Below are positions 16,383-25,480 of a stretch of 54,310 nt of DNA, one piece after another. The translations under genes and the position numbers were made by a program. Each line of letters starts with the position of its first letter. Within the stretch, counting starts at the first letter, position 1. Source of the stretch: CAYYFV01 sp965660075 (lineage in GTDB: Bacteria; Patescibacteriota; Gracilibacteria; UBA1369; GCA-2718715); the NCBI GenBank assembly GCA_965660075.1, contig CBFHYO010000026.1, forward strand, positions 1 to 54,310. The letters are read 5' to 3'. The notes beneath the pieces were generated by a model that made no database searches, had not been told where the DNA came from, and saw only the letters and a program-made list of their open reading frames with translations.

Positions 16383-17621
16383 TTAAGAAACCAAATACCA
16401 AACATATCCACTACCAATCATAGCCATGAAAATCCCAAGTAAACTATGGGCTAATTTCCGATCTCCCAAAAACCACACATAACCCAATTTAATAAGCGTA
16501 TTCGCATACGCAGCAATTAAAATCCCTATAGCAGCTACATCCAAACTTAATCCCGTATTAGCTAAATTTGCAAGTGACAAACTAATTGCATCGGTATCAA
16601 CCATTCCACTGACAAAACTTGCCGCATAAATTCCATTTGCCCCAAATTGAGAATTTAAGAATTTCATCACGGCAGAAATCACTATAAATGCCAAACCAAA
16701 TCCAAAGGCTTTTTTAAGTTCCAGTGGTGATGGATCCTGAATTTTATCAGATTTAAAGACACTTTTAATTTTTTTAGTCGATCCCATCCAAACAGCAATC
16801 AAAATCCCAACCACACTCGATACAATCAGTGATTGAAACACTTTCCAACCAAGCGCATTATTCACAAGTAATACTTCTAAAAACACACGAGCAAACATGG
16901 CACTGGAAGCAAACACAATCCCTGTTACAAAGCTCCATTTGTGCCGAGGAGAGGATTTACTCAAAGCAGCAAAACTCAGAGTCACAGCAGTTGATGAAAT
17001 TAATCCACCCAAAAACCCACTCAAAAACAGACCCTTAGATGCTCCAAGTAATTTTATTAGCATGTAACTTAAAAGTGAAATACCTGCAATTAGTACAATC
17101 ATAAGCCAAGCCTGGAATAAATTTATATATCCATAAAACAAATCAGTCTTGGGAATTAGAGGTAAAATAACTCCACTTAACAGACCAAATATAATTATAG
17201 AACGCATTTCTCGATTAGATATTTTTTCTGCAAACAAGTGCAGAGATTTCTTAAGAACCAATATTACAAGCATTAACACACTTAAAATCACAGCGGCTAA
17301 ATACGCCTTGTGACCACAAAGATAACCAATAATAAGTGTTAGAAACAATGCCACCTCTGTGGTCGCGCCATTTACGCCCTGCTTGATTGTTGATGCAATA
17401 TAATTTCCAGATAGCATAGATAAAAATCCAGCTGCTAGAATCCAAGATAATGGCTCCGAATAAGATTCTAAAAACTTCAAACTCGAACCAAATAAACTTA
17501 CCAAGGCAAAAGTTCTGACCCCAGCAATATGAACAAATTTACCCTTCTTTTGAACCTGCTCACGCTCAAGGCCAATTAAACCTCCAAGACCAACACTAAT
17601 TAAAAATTCTAAAAATGGCAT
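16383..17621 (-). CDS. MgtC/DUF4010 family membrane protein
   Basis: 412 residues with about 10-12 membrane helices. The N-terminal 130 residues match the MgtC/SapB domain (LISVGLGGLIGLEREQ, then GVRTFALVSLFGS), and the rest matches DUF4010 (FLSGFLGGLISSTAVTLSFA, SGMVDTDAISLSLANLA). Transport of a cation or other solute is possible, but function is unproven. The stop directly abuts that of the opposing small membrane protein. Confidence 0.85.
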   Translation of the reverse strand: MPFLEFLISVGLGGLIGLEREQVQKKGKFVHIAGVRTFALVSLFGSSLKFLESYSEPLSWILAAGFLSMLSGNYIASTIKQGVNGATTEVALFLTLIIGYLCGHKAYLAAVILSVLMLVILVLKKSLHLFAEKISNREMRSIIIFGLLSGVILPLIPKTDLFYGYINLFQAWLMIVLIAGISLLSYMLIKLLGASKGLFLSGFLGGLISSTAVTLSFAALSKSSPRHKWSFVTGIVFASSAMFARVFLEVLLVNNALGWKVFQSLIVSSVVGILIAVWMGSTKKIKSVFKSDKIQDPSPLELKKAFGFGLAFIVISAVMKFLNSQFGANGIYAASFVSGMVDTDAISLSLANLANTGLSLDVAAIGILIAAYANTLIKLGYVWFLGDRKLAHSLLGIFMAMIGSGYVWYLVS

Positions 17622-17693
17622 AATGCTTGTTGTTATCCAAGTATTATACCATATTTATTTGTCTTTTTAAAGAATCAAAACCAAACAAACAAT

Positions 17694-19784
17694 CTAGGCA
17701 GTCTCTTCTGCTATTTCTTTTTCTAATAGTAAATATAATTTTGGAGTAATCATATCACGCTCCAATAAACCCTTAACTAATTTATGCTCAATATCCAAAA
17801 TTCCTTTGTGAGCAAATTTCACATCTATATCAGAGGTTAAAGATGCATTTTCTTTATAAACTTGATTCATTTTTTTTGTTGATTGTTTAAAGAAATCTTC
17901 GTAAATAGAAATTAAATATTCAAATGTGTCTTTACGATCAAAGTCTTTAATGTGAGATTGTTCACTAATGGAAGACAATTCATCCAAAACCTTTTTGGAA
18001 ACAATTCTAAGTGCCCTGTAATACATATACATATTCTCTGGGTTTTTTCTGATAGAGGAACCATAAATAAAATAAAACCATAATTTGTGCAAAGGTGTTT
18101 TTGGCCAAAAAGAAAGAGTCTTATGCACATCTGTCTGACCTTTTTCAAGCATTCTTAATTGCGCATCTAATTTATGAAGTAAAATTTTAAATACCTTCTC
18201 CGAAATTTCGTCTAAAACTAATAAGTTTTTTAAGGCATGTTTTTCAATTCCAATTGCGTATACCCGTAATAGTTTTTCAAAATTGGAACAAGATCGCTCT
18301 ACAAGTTTTCCACATCTGGTATAAGCTGATTTATAAAGCTTTTGATATTTTAGTTTCAGATCACTATAAATACTTCTTGGTATAAATCCTGCTTTGTAAG
18401 ATTCTTTTATCTCAGATAAAACTTTTGAGTAAATCAAGGCTTTAGATTCCTGATATTCAATTTGCTCAAGTGGAGTTAGTTTATTCACATTCATTTTATC
18501 CATCAAAAAACCAAGACTTGTAGCCTTTACAAATAATGTAAAGAATATATATCCAACCGTCAGAATAGTTAGAAACTCTTTAACTGTATAGATTTCTGAA
18601 TACCCAGCAATAGTTAAATCTGCAGGGATTAATAATATCATAATCACTGCCAACGCCCCTTTTAAATCACCAAAAGCCAATAAATGTTGCCATCGTTTAT
18701 CGACCTTTTCAGTTTTTGTAATTGAATTCAAAGCACCAATTACAGGATAAATAGAAATAACACGTGCAACACTCACAACTGCAATGCTCACAAGTAGAGG
18801 TTTTGTGAAATCACCAAAGTTACCGAATAGGTTTGCAAACAAAATACCCATCATCAAAAACACAAGTGAGTTTGCTACAAAAGCAAAGTAGTCCCAGAAT
18901 TTATGCATATAAGCTTCTATTTTTGGTGACACTTTATATCTACCATAATTACCAATCACCATAGATGCAGTAACAGTCGCCACAATAGAAGAAATCTTCA
19001 CATCAAAATCTCCAATAAAAAAGTGCTCCGAAATCAGTTCGGTAAAAATAAAGGCTAGGTGAGCCACAAGCATTGTCAGAGTGAGTTCTACTTTTTCGTT
19101 GTTCTTGATTTTCTCAATCACTTTCGAAAACATTCCTCCAAATAAAATTCCAAAAATCACACCACCAAGTAGCATAACAAAGAAACTCAAAGCAGCATTA
19201 GTTAAGGTTGGAAATCCTTGATATCCGTTTTGAATAATATCAAGCAAGATCAGAAACAAGGCAAAAGCAGTTGCATCATTAAACAAACTTTCTCCCTCAA
19301 AAATCATTGCTAATCTTTGCGGAGCTCCAAAATCTTTAAATAAAGCCAAAACAGCCACTGGATCCGTCGCAGAAATAATGGTCCCAAATAGTATCATAAA
19401 TAAAAAAGGAACATCAAAACCAAGCCAATTCATAGCCCATGTTCCAACTCCTCCAATAAAAAATGTAGATATCAAAAAAGATACCACAGACAAGGCAGTA
19501 ATAACCTTTTTATTCTCGCCAAGCGTTGAAAGTTTAATGTTATATGCTGATTCAAAAATTAAAACTGGTAAGAATATAAAAAACAACATATCAGATGTAA
19601 GCGAAAACTGGCTTAAAAACTCCATTCCAGTCAGATTAGAAAGCGGAATTAATAAAACCCCAGTCACAACAAGCAAAACAGTGTAGGGGATTTTGAGGAT
19701 TTTTGCGATAAAATAAACACCCATCGATATTAACAGATATGAAAATATCGAAAGAAACATACCCATAGAGCCCATAAAAAACAT
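17694..19784 (-). CDS. Na+/H+ antiporter, CPA1 (NhaP) type with large cytoplasmic tail
   Basis: 696 residues. The N-terminal 430 residues hold about 12 membrane helices with the CPA1 signatures ATDPVAVLALFKDFGAP and EGESLFNDATAFALFLIL (the ND ion-binding pair) and FGDLKGALAVIMILL. Residues about 430-696 form a long, charged helical cytoplasmic domain, probably regulatory, without a recognisable TrkA or cNMP domain. It would exchange protons for Na+ or K+. A -10/-35 pair overlapping a 17-bp palindrome precedes it; the sortase gene diverges. Confidence 0.92.
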   Translation of the reverse strand: MFFMGSMGMFLSIFSYLLISMGVYFIAKILKIPYTVLLVVTGVLLIPLSNLTGMEFLSQFSLTSDMLFFIFLPVLIFESAYNIKLSTLGENKKVITALSVVSFLISTFFIGGVGTWAMNWLGFDVPFLFMILFGTIISATDPVAVLALFKDFGAPQRLAMIFEGESLFNDATAFALFLILLDIIQNGYQGFPTLTNAALSFFVMLLGGVIFGILFGGMFSKVIEKIKNNEKVELTLTMLVAHLAFIFTELISEHFFIGDFDVKISSIVATVTASMVIGNYGRYKVSPKIEAYMHKFWDYFAFVANSLVFLMMGILFANLFGNFGDFTKPLLVSIAVVSVARVISIYPVIGALNSITKTEKVDKRWQHLLAFGDLKGALAVIMILLIPADLTIAGYSEIYTVKEFLTILTVGYIFFTLFVKATSLGFLMDKMNVNKLTPLEQIEYQESKALIYSKVLSEIKESYKAGFIPRSIYSDLKLKYQKLYKSAYTRCGKLVERSCSNFEKLLRVYAIGIEKHALKNLLVLDEISEKVFKILLHKLDAQLRMLEKGQTDVHKTLSFWPKTPLHKLWFYFIYGSSIRKNPENMYMYYRALRIVSKKVLDELSSISEQSHIKDFDRKDTFEYLISIYEDFFKQSTKKMNQVYKENASLTSDIDVKFAHKGILDIEHKLVKGLLERDMITPKLYLLLEKEIAEETA

Positions 19785-19799
19785 TTAAAAGTTAAATTT

Positions 19800-19827
19800 A
19801 TTCTAAACTTTTATATACTTTTCTCAA
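19800..19827 (-). promoter_or_regulatory. Promoter of the antiporter gene
   Basis: On the minus strand, TTGAGA, 16 bp, TAGAAT, ending 15 bp before the start codon. Its -35 lies within the TTTTCTC-AAG-GAGAAAA palindrome. Confidence 0.5.
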
Positions 19828-19835
19828 GGAGAAAA
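19819..19835. repeat. 17-bp perfect inverted repeat, possible operator
   Basis: TTTTCTC-AAG-GAGAAAA, seven-base arms around three bases, in the 82-bp gap between the divergent antiporter and sortase genes and overlapping the antiporter -35. No T-run follows on either side, so it is not a typical terminator. Confidence 0.4.
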
Positions 19836-19866
19836 TCTGCTAAAATATAGAAAAACCTCCTTCATT

Positions 19867-20730
19867 GTGCAAAATGCAAACAACACACATAATAGTTATA
19901 TAAAAAAACGAGCAGACAAAAGTGTTAACTTACGTAATATCAATCTAAAGTCTCAACCAAAACTTTTACCATCCCAAAAACCAAACATTAAAAAAAAACA
20001 AGCTCCATCACAAATCAAGTACATTGTGCGCTACCTAATTACCTCTGCATTGATTTTTGTTATAACTACCGTGTTTATGAATTTCAATGCTTATAGTGCA
20101 ATTTTTTACCAGCACTACTTAGATTTTACAGGGCAAACAAAAAATATTTCTCTACTCGAATATTCTTCTGCCGAATCCACTCAATTAGAGCAAACCAAGA
20201 AAGATTTAGAATCAAATCAAAAGCTAATTTCTAACAAATTAAATTTACCAATATTCAATTCAGACATTATTCCACCCGGATTTAGAGTTATTATCCCAAG
20301 ACTCGGTACGAATGTTCCGGTTCAAGATGTGCTAGAAGATAATTTATTCACGCAAAACTGGTTTGGACTTGAAAGAGATATCCAAAAAGCACTCCTTGAT
20401 GGCGTTGTACACTATCCAGGAACCCCAACCCCAAACAAGTCTGGAAACGTAGTCCTCACAGGCCATTCCTCATATTACCCATGGAATCCAGGTAGATATA
20501 AAGATGTTTTTGCAGTGCTTCATAATATAGTTATAGGCGATGAAATTATAATGTTCCATAAGCAAAAAAAATATTCTTATACAGTTACTCAAATTGATAA
20601 AGTGTATCCAGAAGATGTAAAAGTTCTTGGAGATGCAGGAGATGATCGCATTACTCTAATAACCTGTACTCCAATAGGCACAAACATTAAGAGGTTAATA
20701 GTTACAGCAAAACCCACCCAGACAAAATAA
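19867..20730 (+). CDS. Sortase
   Basis: 287 residues. A basic N-terminus (about 1-52) precedes one membrane helix at about 53-72, then an extracellular sortase domain. The catalytic triad is visible: His200 (VVLTGHSSYYPW), Cys267 (TLITCTP) and Arg276 (NIKRLIV). The TLxTC and short form fit class D/E-like sortases that attach surface proteins to peptidoglycan or build pili. The start is taken as GTG because no in-frame ATG precedes the membrane helix. No protein in the window shows an obvious C-terminal LPxTG-type signal, so its substrates lie elsewhere. A strong terminator follows. Confidence 0.9.
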   Translation: MQNANNTHNSYIKKRADKSVNLRNINLKSQPKLLPSQKPNIKKKQAPSQIKYIVRYLITSALIFVITTVFMNFNAYSAIFYQHYLDFTGQTKNISLLEYSSAESTQLEQTKKDLESNQKLISNKLNLPIFNSDIIPPGFRVIIPRLGTNVPVQDVLEDNLFTQNWFGLERDIQKALLDGVVHYPGTPTPNKSGNVVLTGHSSYYPWNPGRYKDVFAVLHNIVIGDEIIMFHKQKKYSYTVTQIDKVYPEDVKVLGDAGDDRITLITCTPIGTNIKRLIVTAKPTQTK

Positions 20731-20755
20731 AACACCTAAGCCTTAGGTGTTTTTT
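20729..20755 (+). terminator. Intrinsic terminator of the sortase gene
   Basis: Stem AACACCTAA/TTAGGTGTT with loop GCC and a T run after it; the A-rich 5' flank makes it usable from both directions. Confidence 0.85.
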
Positions 20756-20776
20756 ATAAAAGTTTTAAAGTTTTCT

Positions 20777-21136
20777 TTACATGTTTTCGATTTCAGACAG
20801 AAGTTGATCTTCTAGTTTTTCTTCTTCTTCTTCGTGAGCAGCTTCTGCTTTGCGTAGCTCATGTTTGTTTTTAATAAACTCTTCTTTATTAAATTCAGTT
20901 TTTGGTTTGGATTCATTCACATTGCTATATTGAGAATCAATTTGAGCAATTTTATTTTTTTCTGTTACTAAAATATTTCTAAGTTTTTCAACTTGGTCAG
21001 TTTTCATTATTGGTAAAATATTAAACCAATATTGTCTCTCGTCGTCATCCATAGATTTTGTCTCCAAAATCAAATCAACTAGCTTTGGATATTTTTGTTT
21101 TACCGATTCTGGAATGTTTAACTTCGTATTACTCAT
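20777..21136 (-). CDS. Small helical protein of unknown function
   Basis: 119 residues, all-helical by pattern, ending in a strongly acidic Glu-rich coiled stretch (about 95-119). Residues about 33-66 align without gaps to a stretch near the C-terminus of the Pro/Gln-rich protein encoded at 31187-32683: both have E, P, Q, L, I, E, K and A at the same spacing (ILPIMKTDQVEKLRNIL against TVPNLRQQQIDDLIKIF). This suggests a shared helical module. It lies 4 bp downstream of the 21141 gene, so the two are an operon. No family name is known to me. Confidence 0.65.
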   Translation of the reverse strand: MSNTKLNIPESVKQKYPKLVDLILETKSMDDDERQYWFNILPIMKTDQVEKLRNILVTEKNKIAQIDSQYSNVNESKPKTEFNKEEFIKNKHELRKAEAAHEEEEEKLEDQLLSEIENM

Positions 21137-21140
21137 TACT

Positions 21141-21557
21141 TTATATTATAAATAAATCACCATATTGTTTTTCAAAAATTTCTTTTTGATATTTCAAATC
21201 CATTACCAAATGCTTTGCCTGGTATGAAGGATGTTCACACATGGATTCTAATCCACTTATCGCGACTAAATCCTGAATTTGTCGAATTTTAGAACACAAA
21301 TTCACGGCTGTCATGTCTGCCATGCCACGTGCTTTTTGCTCTGCATCTTTATAAATCTCTTGGTTAATTAAAGAAGATGGAGTGTATGGGTCTAAAGTTT
21401 TAGCTTGAATTTTCGCTTCTAAATCTTTTAAAAAATTTAATTCATCATTAGTAAACCCATCAGGGTCGACAGGAATGGCGTTACCCATACTTACAACTTT
21501 ATCATCAACTGGTAAAATTTTTGTATCAGCATCACGATTTGGAGGTAGGTGGTTCAT
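21141..21557 (-). CDS. Protein of unknown function, 138 residues
   Basis: A soluble, mostly helical protein with a disordered N-terminal 30 residues, Cys at about 87 and 105, and no membrane segment. I recognise no domain. It is the first gene of a two-gene minus-strand unit with the helical 20777 protein and diverges from ligA across a 66-bp gap. The composition fits a cytoplasmic protein of CPR-specific type. Confidence 0.6.
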   Translation of the reverse strand: MNHLPPNRDADTKILPVDDKVVSMGNAIPVDPDGFTNDELNFLKDLEAKIQAKTLDPYTPSSLINQEIYKDAEQKARGMADMTAVNLCSKIRQIQDLVAISGLESMCEHPSYQAKHLVMDLKYQKEIFEKQYGDLFII

Positions 21558-21623
21558 AATTTCTATATGCTTATTTCAAAAAAAATTATATCATAATTGT
21601 ACTTAATTTTCAATTTACTTTCC

Positions 21624-23645
21624 ATGCAAAAACAACAAGCTAAAAAAAGAATAGAGATTTTAAAAAAAGAAATTCAAAAGTGGAACAAAGCCTATTTCGA
21701 CCAAGACATAACTCTTTTCGACGAACAAATTCGTGACCAACTCAAAAAAGAACTAACAGATCTAGAAGCACAGTTTCCAGAACTAATAACCCAAAACTCA
21801 CCAACGCAAACAATCGGAACCGACATTAATTCAAACAAATTTGAAAAGGTGACTCACCTTACGCCTAAAATGTCTTTAGCTGATTATTTTTCTTTTCAAG
21901 AAGTTGAAGATTTTTTAGACAAAATAAACAAGTCCAACATAGATCACTTTGAACCCCTTTTTGTAGAACCAAAACTCGATGGATTAAACATTACACTATG
22001 GTATAAAAAAGGTAAATTTATCCGAGCACTCACGCGTGGTAACGGCAAAGTGGGAGAAGATGTTACCCACAATATTCTAACTATTAAAGATATTCCAAAA
22101 GTCTTAACACAACAGGTTGATTTAGAAATTTCTGGAGAAGTTTTTATATCTAAAAAAGATTTTGAAAGGATTAATAATGATTCCGAGACAACTTATGCCA
22201 ATCCAAGAAATTTAGCATCTGGAACAGTCCGTCAAATAGACTCTAGCGTTGCTAAAAATAGAAACCTGCAAATAAATATTTACTCGATAGGCAAAAACAA
22301 TCTCCCAAATAAACCAAGTAACCAACTTGAGCTATTTAAGTTTTTAGATGCAAATAACATTCCCCACAACAAAGAATACAAACTCATTCAAAACAAAGAT
22401 GAATTATTTTCATACCTTAGCTTTTTAACTAAAAACAGAGACACGTTTCCAATGCAACTAGATGGAGTGGTAATAAAGGTTAATGATTTTCAAAAATTTA
22501 ATGCGTTAGGTTTTACTGCAAAAACTCCAAAAGCTGCAGCAGCCTATAAGTTCCCAGCCGAAAAGGTAGTAACAAAAGTTTTAGATATTACAATCCAAGT
22601 AGGCCGTCTTGGTACACTTACTCCAGTAGCAGAGCTAGATCCGGTACAGGTTGCAGGTACTACAGTTAGCCGTGCTACACTGCACAATTATAGTGAATTA
22701 CAACGCAAAGATGTCCGAGTAGGTGATACTGTAGTCATCCACAAGGCAGGGGATATAATTCCAGAGGTAGTTTCTGTCTTAACAGATCTTCGAGACGGCT
22801 CACAAGAAATCTTTCAAATGCCTACCTCATGCCCGATCTGTAATTACGATGTCGAAACAAAATTAGACCAAAAGCAAACCAGGTGCCTAAACCCACAATG
22901 CCCAGCCAAAAATATTGGTGCCTTAAAGCTATTTGTGGGTAAAACAGGATTCAATATAGACGGTCTAGGTGAACAAAATCTTATTACTTTGTTAGATTAT
23001 GGAGTTATTGCAGATGCCGCAGATATATTTTCTCTAACACACGAAAGTCTAGCTGGTTTACCGCTTTTTAAAGAAAAAAAGATTAATAATATTTTATCTT
23101 CTATCAGTAAAACTAAAAAAATTGCCTTTGCTAATTTTTTAAATGCACTATCAATTCCATTGTTGGGGCAACAAATGGCTTATTCTCTTGCAGAATATGT
23201 TTCCTTGCAGTTTAGCCAAGATTCCATTTCCTTGGAAAAGTTAATTCCAGCCGTCTTAAATCTCAAAAACGAAGATGTTCTAAATATTAATGGATTTGGT
23301 CCAAATCTTTCAGATTCAATTATTGATTATTTTTCAGCTGATCATAATCAAAAATTATTGAAAAAGTTAGCCACACAAAATATAGAAGTAACTTTGATTA
23401 ATTCTAATGCCACAAGCAACAAGCTCGAAAATAAAAAGATTCTCTTCACAGGTTCTTTGGAGTTATTCACTCGTACCCAAGCTAAACAACTAGTTTTGGA
23501 AAATGGTGGTCAAATAGCTCAATCAGTTTCAAAGTCCTTAGATTTTTTAGTTGTTGGTGCAAAACCTGGTAGTAAACTTAAAAAAGCCCAAGACCTAGAA
23601 ATTCCAGTTATCACAGAGGAGCAGTTTCAAGAAATGATTAAATAA
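21624..23645 (+). CDS. ligA: NAD+-dependent DNA ligase
   Basis: 673 residues, the usual LigA length. It seals nicks using NAD+. The order is: N-terminal Ia domain, adenylation domain with catalytic Lys117 (EPKLDGLNIT), OB fold (VGRLGTLTPVAELDPV), a four-cysteine zinc finger (CPIC...CLNPQC), helix-hairpin-helix repeats (GFNIDGLGEQ, NINGFGPNL) and a C-terminal BRCT domain (KKILFTGSLELFTR). The start is the ATG at 21624; an upstream TTG in frame would add nine unlikely residues. Confidence 0.97.
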   Translation: MQKQQAKKRIEILKKEIQKWNKAYFDQDITLFDEQIRDQLKKELTDLEAQFPELITQNSPTQTIGTDINSNKFEKVTHLTPKMSLADYFSFQEVEDFLDKINKSNIDHFEPLFVEPKLDGLNITLWYKKGKFIRALTRGNGKVGEDVTHNILTIKDIPKVLTQQVDLEISGEVFISKKDFERINNDSETTYANPRNLASGTVRQIDSSVAKNRNLQINIYSIGKNNLPNKPSNQLELFKFLDANNIPHNKEYKLIQNKDELFSYLSFLTKNRDTFPMQLDGVVIKVNDFQKFNALGFTAKTPKAAAAYKFPAEKVVTKVLDITIQVGRLGTLTPVAELDPVQVAGTTVSRATLHNYSELQRKDVRVGDTVVIHKAGDIIPEVVSVLTDLRDGSQEIFQMPTSCPICNYDVETKLDQKQTRCLNPQCPAKNIGALKLFVGKTGFNIDGLGEQNLITLLDYGVIADAADIFSLTHESLAGLPLFKEKKINNILSSISKTKKIAFANFLNALSIPLLGQQMAYSLAEYVSLQFSQDSISLEKLIPAVLNLKNEDVLNINGFGPNLSDSIIDYFSADHNQKLLKKLATQNIEVTLINSNATSNKLENKKILFTGSLELFTRTQAKQLVLENGGQIAQSVSKSLDFLVVGAKPGSKLKKAQDLEIPVITEEQFQEMIK

Positions 23646-23673
23646 ACCATCAAATCTCCCAAAATTTAAGAGA

Positions 23674-25479
23674 CTAGACTACTTCTCCATCAAAGAAATC
23701 TGCAAAATCTTCTTCTGTATTAATCGGAGGACCTTCTTCGGCTGCTTTTCTTAAAGCCTCTTCTTCTGGATCAAGAGCAAATGGATCATCTTTTTTAATA
23801 CCTACAGCGCTTGCTCCTGTACTCGCTTCGAGAACAGGTTTAACTTTCACTAGTTCGTATTCAACAGCAATAGCTCTTTCTATTTCATCGATAATTTCTG
23901 GTTTATCTAGAGTTTTAATAAAAAAGTTAGAAGTAAAACCCAGACCAAGTGTTTGGTTATCTAATTTCGAAAGCTTAGCTTGATTTAAAGCACGTTTAAC
24001 AGCAGATGTGTTTATGTGTGCATGCCATTTTTTGTACAATTGTTGAACCTGAGTTAAATCAAAATCATTCGCGTAAATTTTGACCTTCTTTGATTCTTCT
24101 TCATTCTTAATATCTTCTTCTATCATTTTCAGTGCAGAATCAAGCATTGGCGTTAATTGCTGAGCTGAATCAACTTGGTTAGAACTAGATTTTAGATCAC
24201 CCATTTTCGTTGATAATTGTTGGATATTAGAATTTTGATTTTGAATATCGACATTATGTTTATCAATAACAGTTTGCATATTTCTAACTTGATCTTTTAA
24301 ATCAGAAATATTTTTGAGTAATTCCTTGTTATTTTCATTTGCCTTGGAGGCAGATGTTTGATTGTGAGCAACAGGCGTATTGTCAATCGTAGAAGCCCCA
24401 CCTTCTTGCGATTGCAAAGTTGAATTTCTTGAGCCAGAATCTTTGCCTCTAAAATCAACTGCCAATACGCCTATGCCCTGGATAATAAAAACTTCCAGGG
24501 TGGATTTAATTAGACCTGAGTCATTAAATCTTTGTTTCAGGTCATAAAACAGACTAATCAATTCAGAAATCAATAGAGCGCTGTTTAAATCTCTATCGAT
24601 TGTAGAATACATTTCATCGCGTAAATACATCATAAAGTCTTCCGAAAACTGCATAAGACTAAATCCAGAAATGTAGGTTTGGTTGAGAATATCCAATGCT
24701 TCTTTGGTTTTCGAAGCCTGCATGTGTTCAAATAGTTTTGTAAATGTATTGGTTTCTGTTTTGCCTAAAGCGGTAGTTACATTCTCAGTATTAACACAAC
24801 CCATTGTCTGAATCTGATCTAACATACTGATAGAGTCTCTCATACCACCTTTAGAAATTTCGGCAATCATTTGCAAACCATCTGGATTAAAATCTATTTG
24901 TTCCTCTCCACAGATATATTCTAAACGAGATACAATATCACAAACACTTAATCTTTCAAAGTTAAATTTCTGACATCGAGAAATAATTGTATCGGGTATT
25001 TTGTGCACTTCTGTTGTTGCCAATATAAAAAACACATTAGTGGGTGGTTCTTCAAGAGTTTTTAAAAGAGCATTAAAAGCTTCGTTTGTAAGCATATGCA
25101 CCTCATCTATAATATACACCTTGTTTTTCACTTGAGTTGGAGCAAAGTTTACATTTTCTTTAAGTAATCTAATTTCATCAATCCCACGATTACTTGCAGC
25201 ATCAATTTCAATAACATCTAAAACACTAGCTTCGCTTATGCTAGTACATGCATGACACTTATTACACGGTTCCATGTTAGATGTATCGTATTCTAGACAA
25301 TTTATTGCCTTGGCTAAAATTCTTGCACTTGTCGTTTTACCAGTCCCACGAGGTCCACAAAATAAATATGCATGTGATAGCAAGTTGAGTTTGATAGCAT
25401 TTTGTAGTGTGCTACTTACGTGTTTTTGTCCAGTCATATCAGCGAATTTTGCTGGTCTGTGTTTTTGATATAATGACAT
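23674..25479 (-). CDS. dnaX: DNA polymerase III subunit gamma/tau
   Basis: 601 residues. The AAA+ clamp-loader motor shows Walker A CGPRGTGKTT (41-50), the zinc-binding cysteines Cys61, Cys72, Cys75 and Cys78, Walker B YIIDEVHML, the sensor 1 LATTEVHKIP and the arginine-finger SRC motif. Residues about 375-440 are a coiled coil, and the last 150 residues are a tau-like domain with an acidic tail. I saw no obvious slippery AAAAAAG heptamer for making gamma. It starts 1 base after the stop of the SLH gene, so it shares that transcript. Confidence 0.95.
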   Translation of the reverse strand: MSLYQKHRPAKFADMTGQKHVSSTLQNAIKLNLLSHAYLFCGPRGTGKTTSARILAKAINCLEYDTSNMEPCNKCHACTSISEASVLDVIEIDAASNRGIDEIRLLKENVNFAPTQVKNKVYIIDEVHMLTNEAFNALLKTLEEPPTNVFFILATTEVHKIPDTIISRCQKFNFERLSVCDIVSRLEYICGEEQIDFNPDGLQMIAEISKGGMRDSISMLDQIQTMGCVNTENVTTALGKTETNTFTKLFEHMQASKTKEALDILNQTYISGFSLMQFSEDFMMYLRDEMYSTIDRDLNSALLISELISLFYDLKQRFNDSGLIKSTLEVFIIQGIGVLAVDFRGKDSGSRNSTLQSQEGGASTIDNTPVAHNQTSASKANENNKELLKNISDLKDQVRNMQTVIDKHNVDIQNQNSNIQQLSTKMGDLKSSSNQVDSAQQLTPMLDSALKMIEEDIKNEEESKKVKIYANDFDLTQVQQLYKKWHAHINTSAVKRALNQAKLSKLDNQTLGLGFTSNFFIKTLDKPEIIDEIERAIAVEYELVKVKPVLEASTGASAVGIKKDDPFALDPEEEALRKAAEEGPPINTEEDFADFFDGEVV

Positions 25480-25480
25480 G

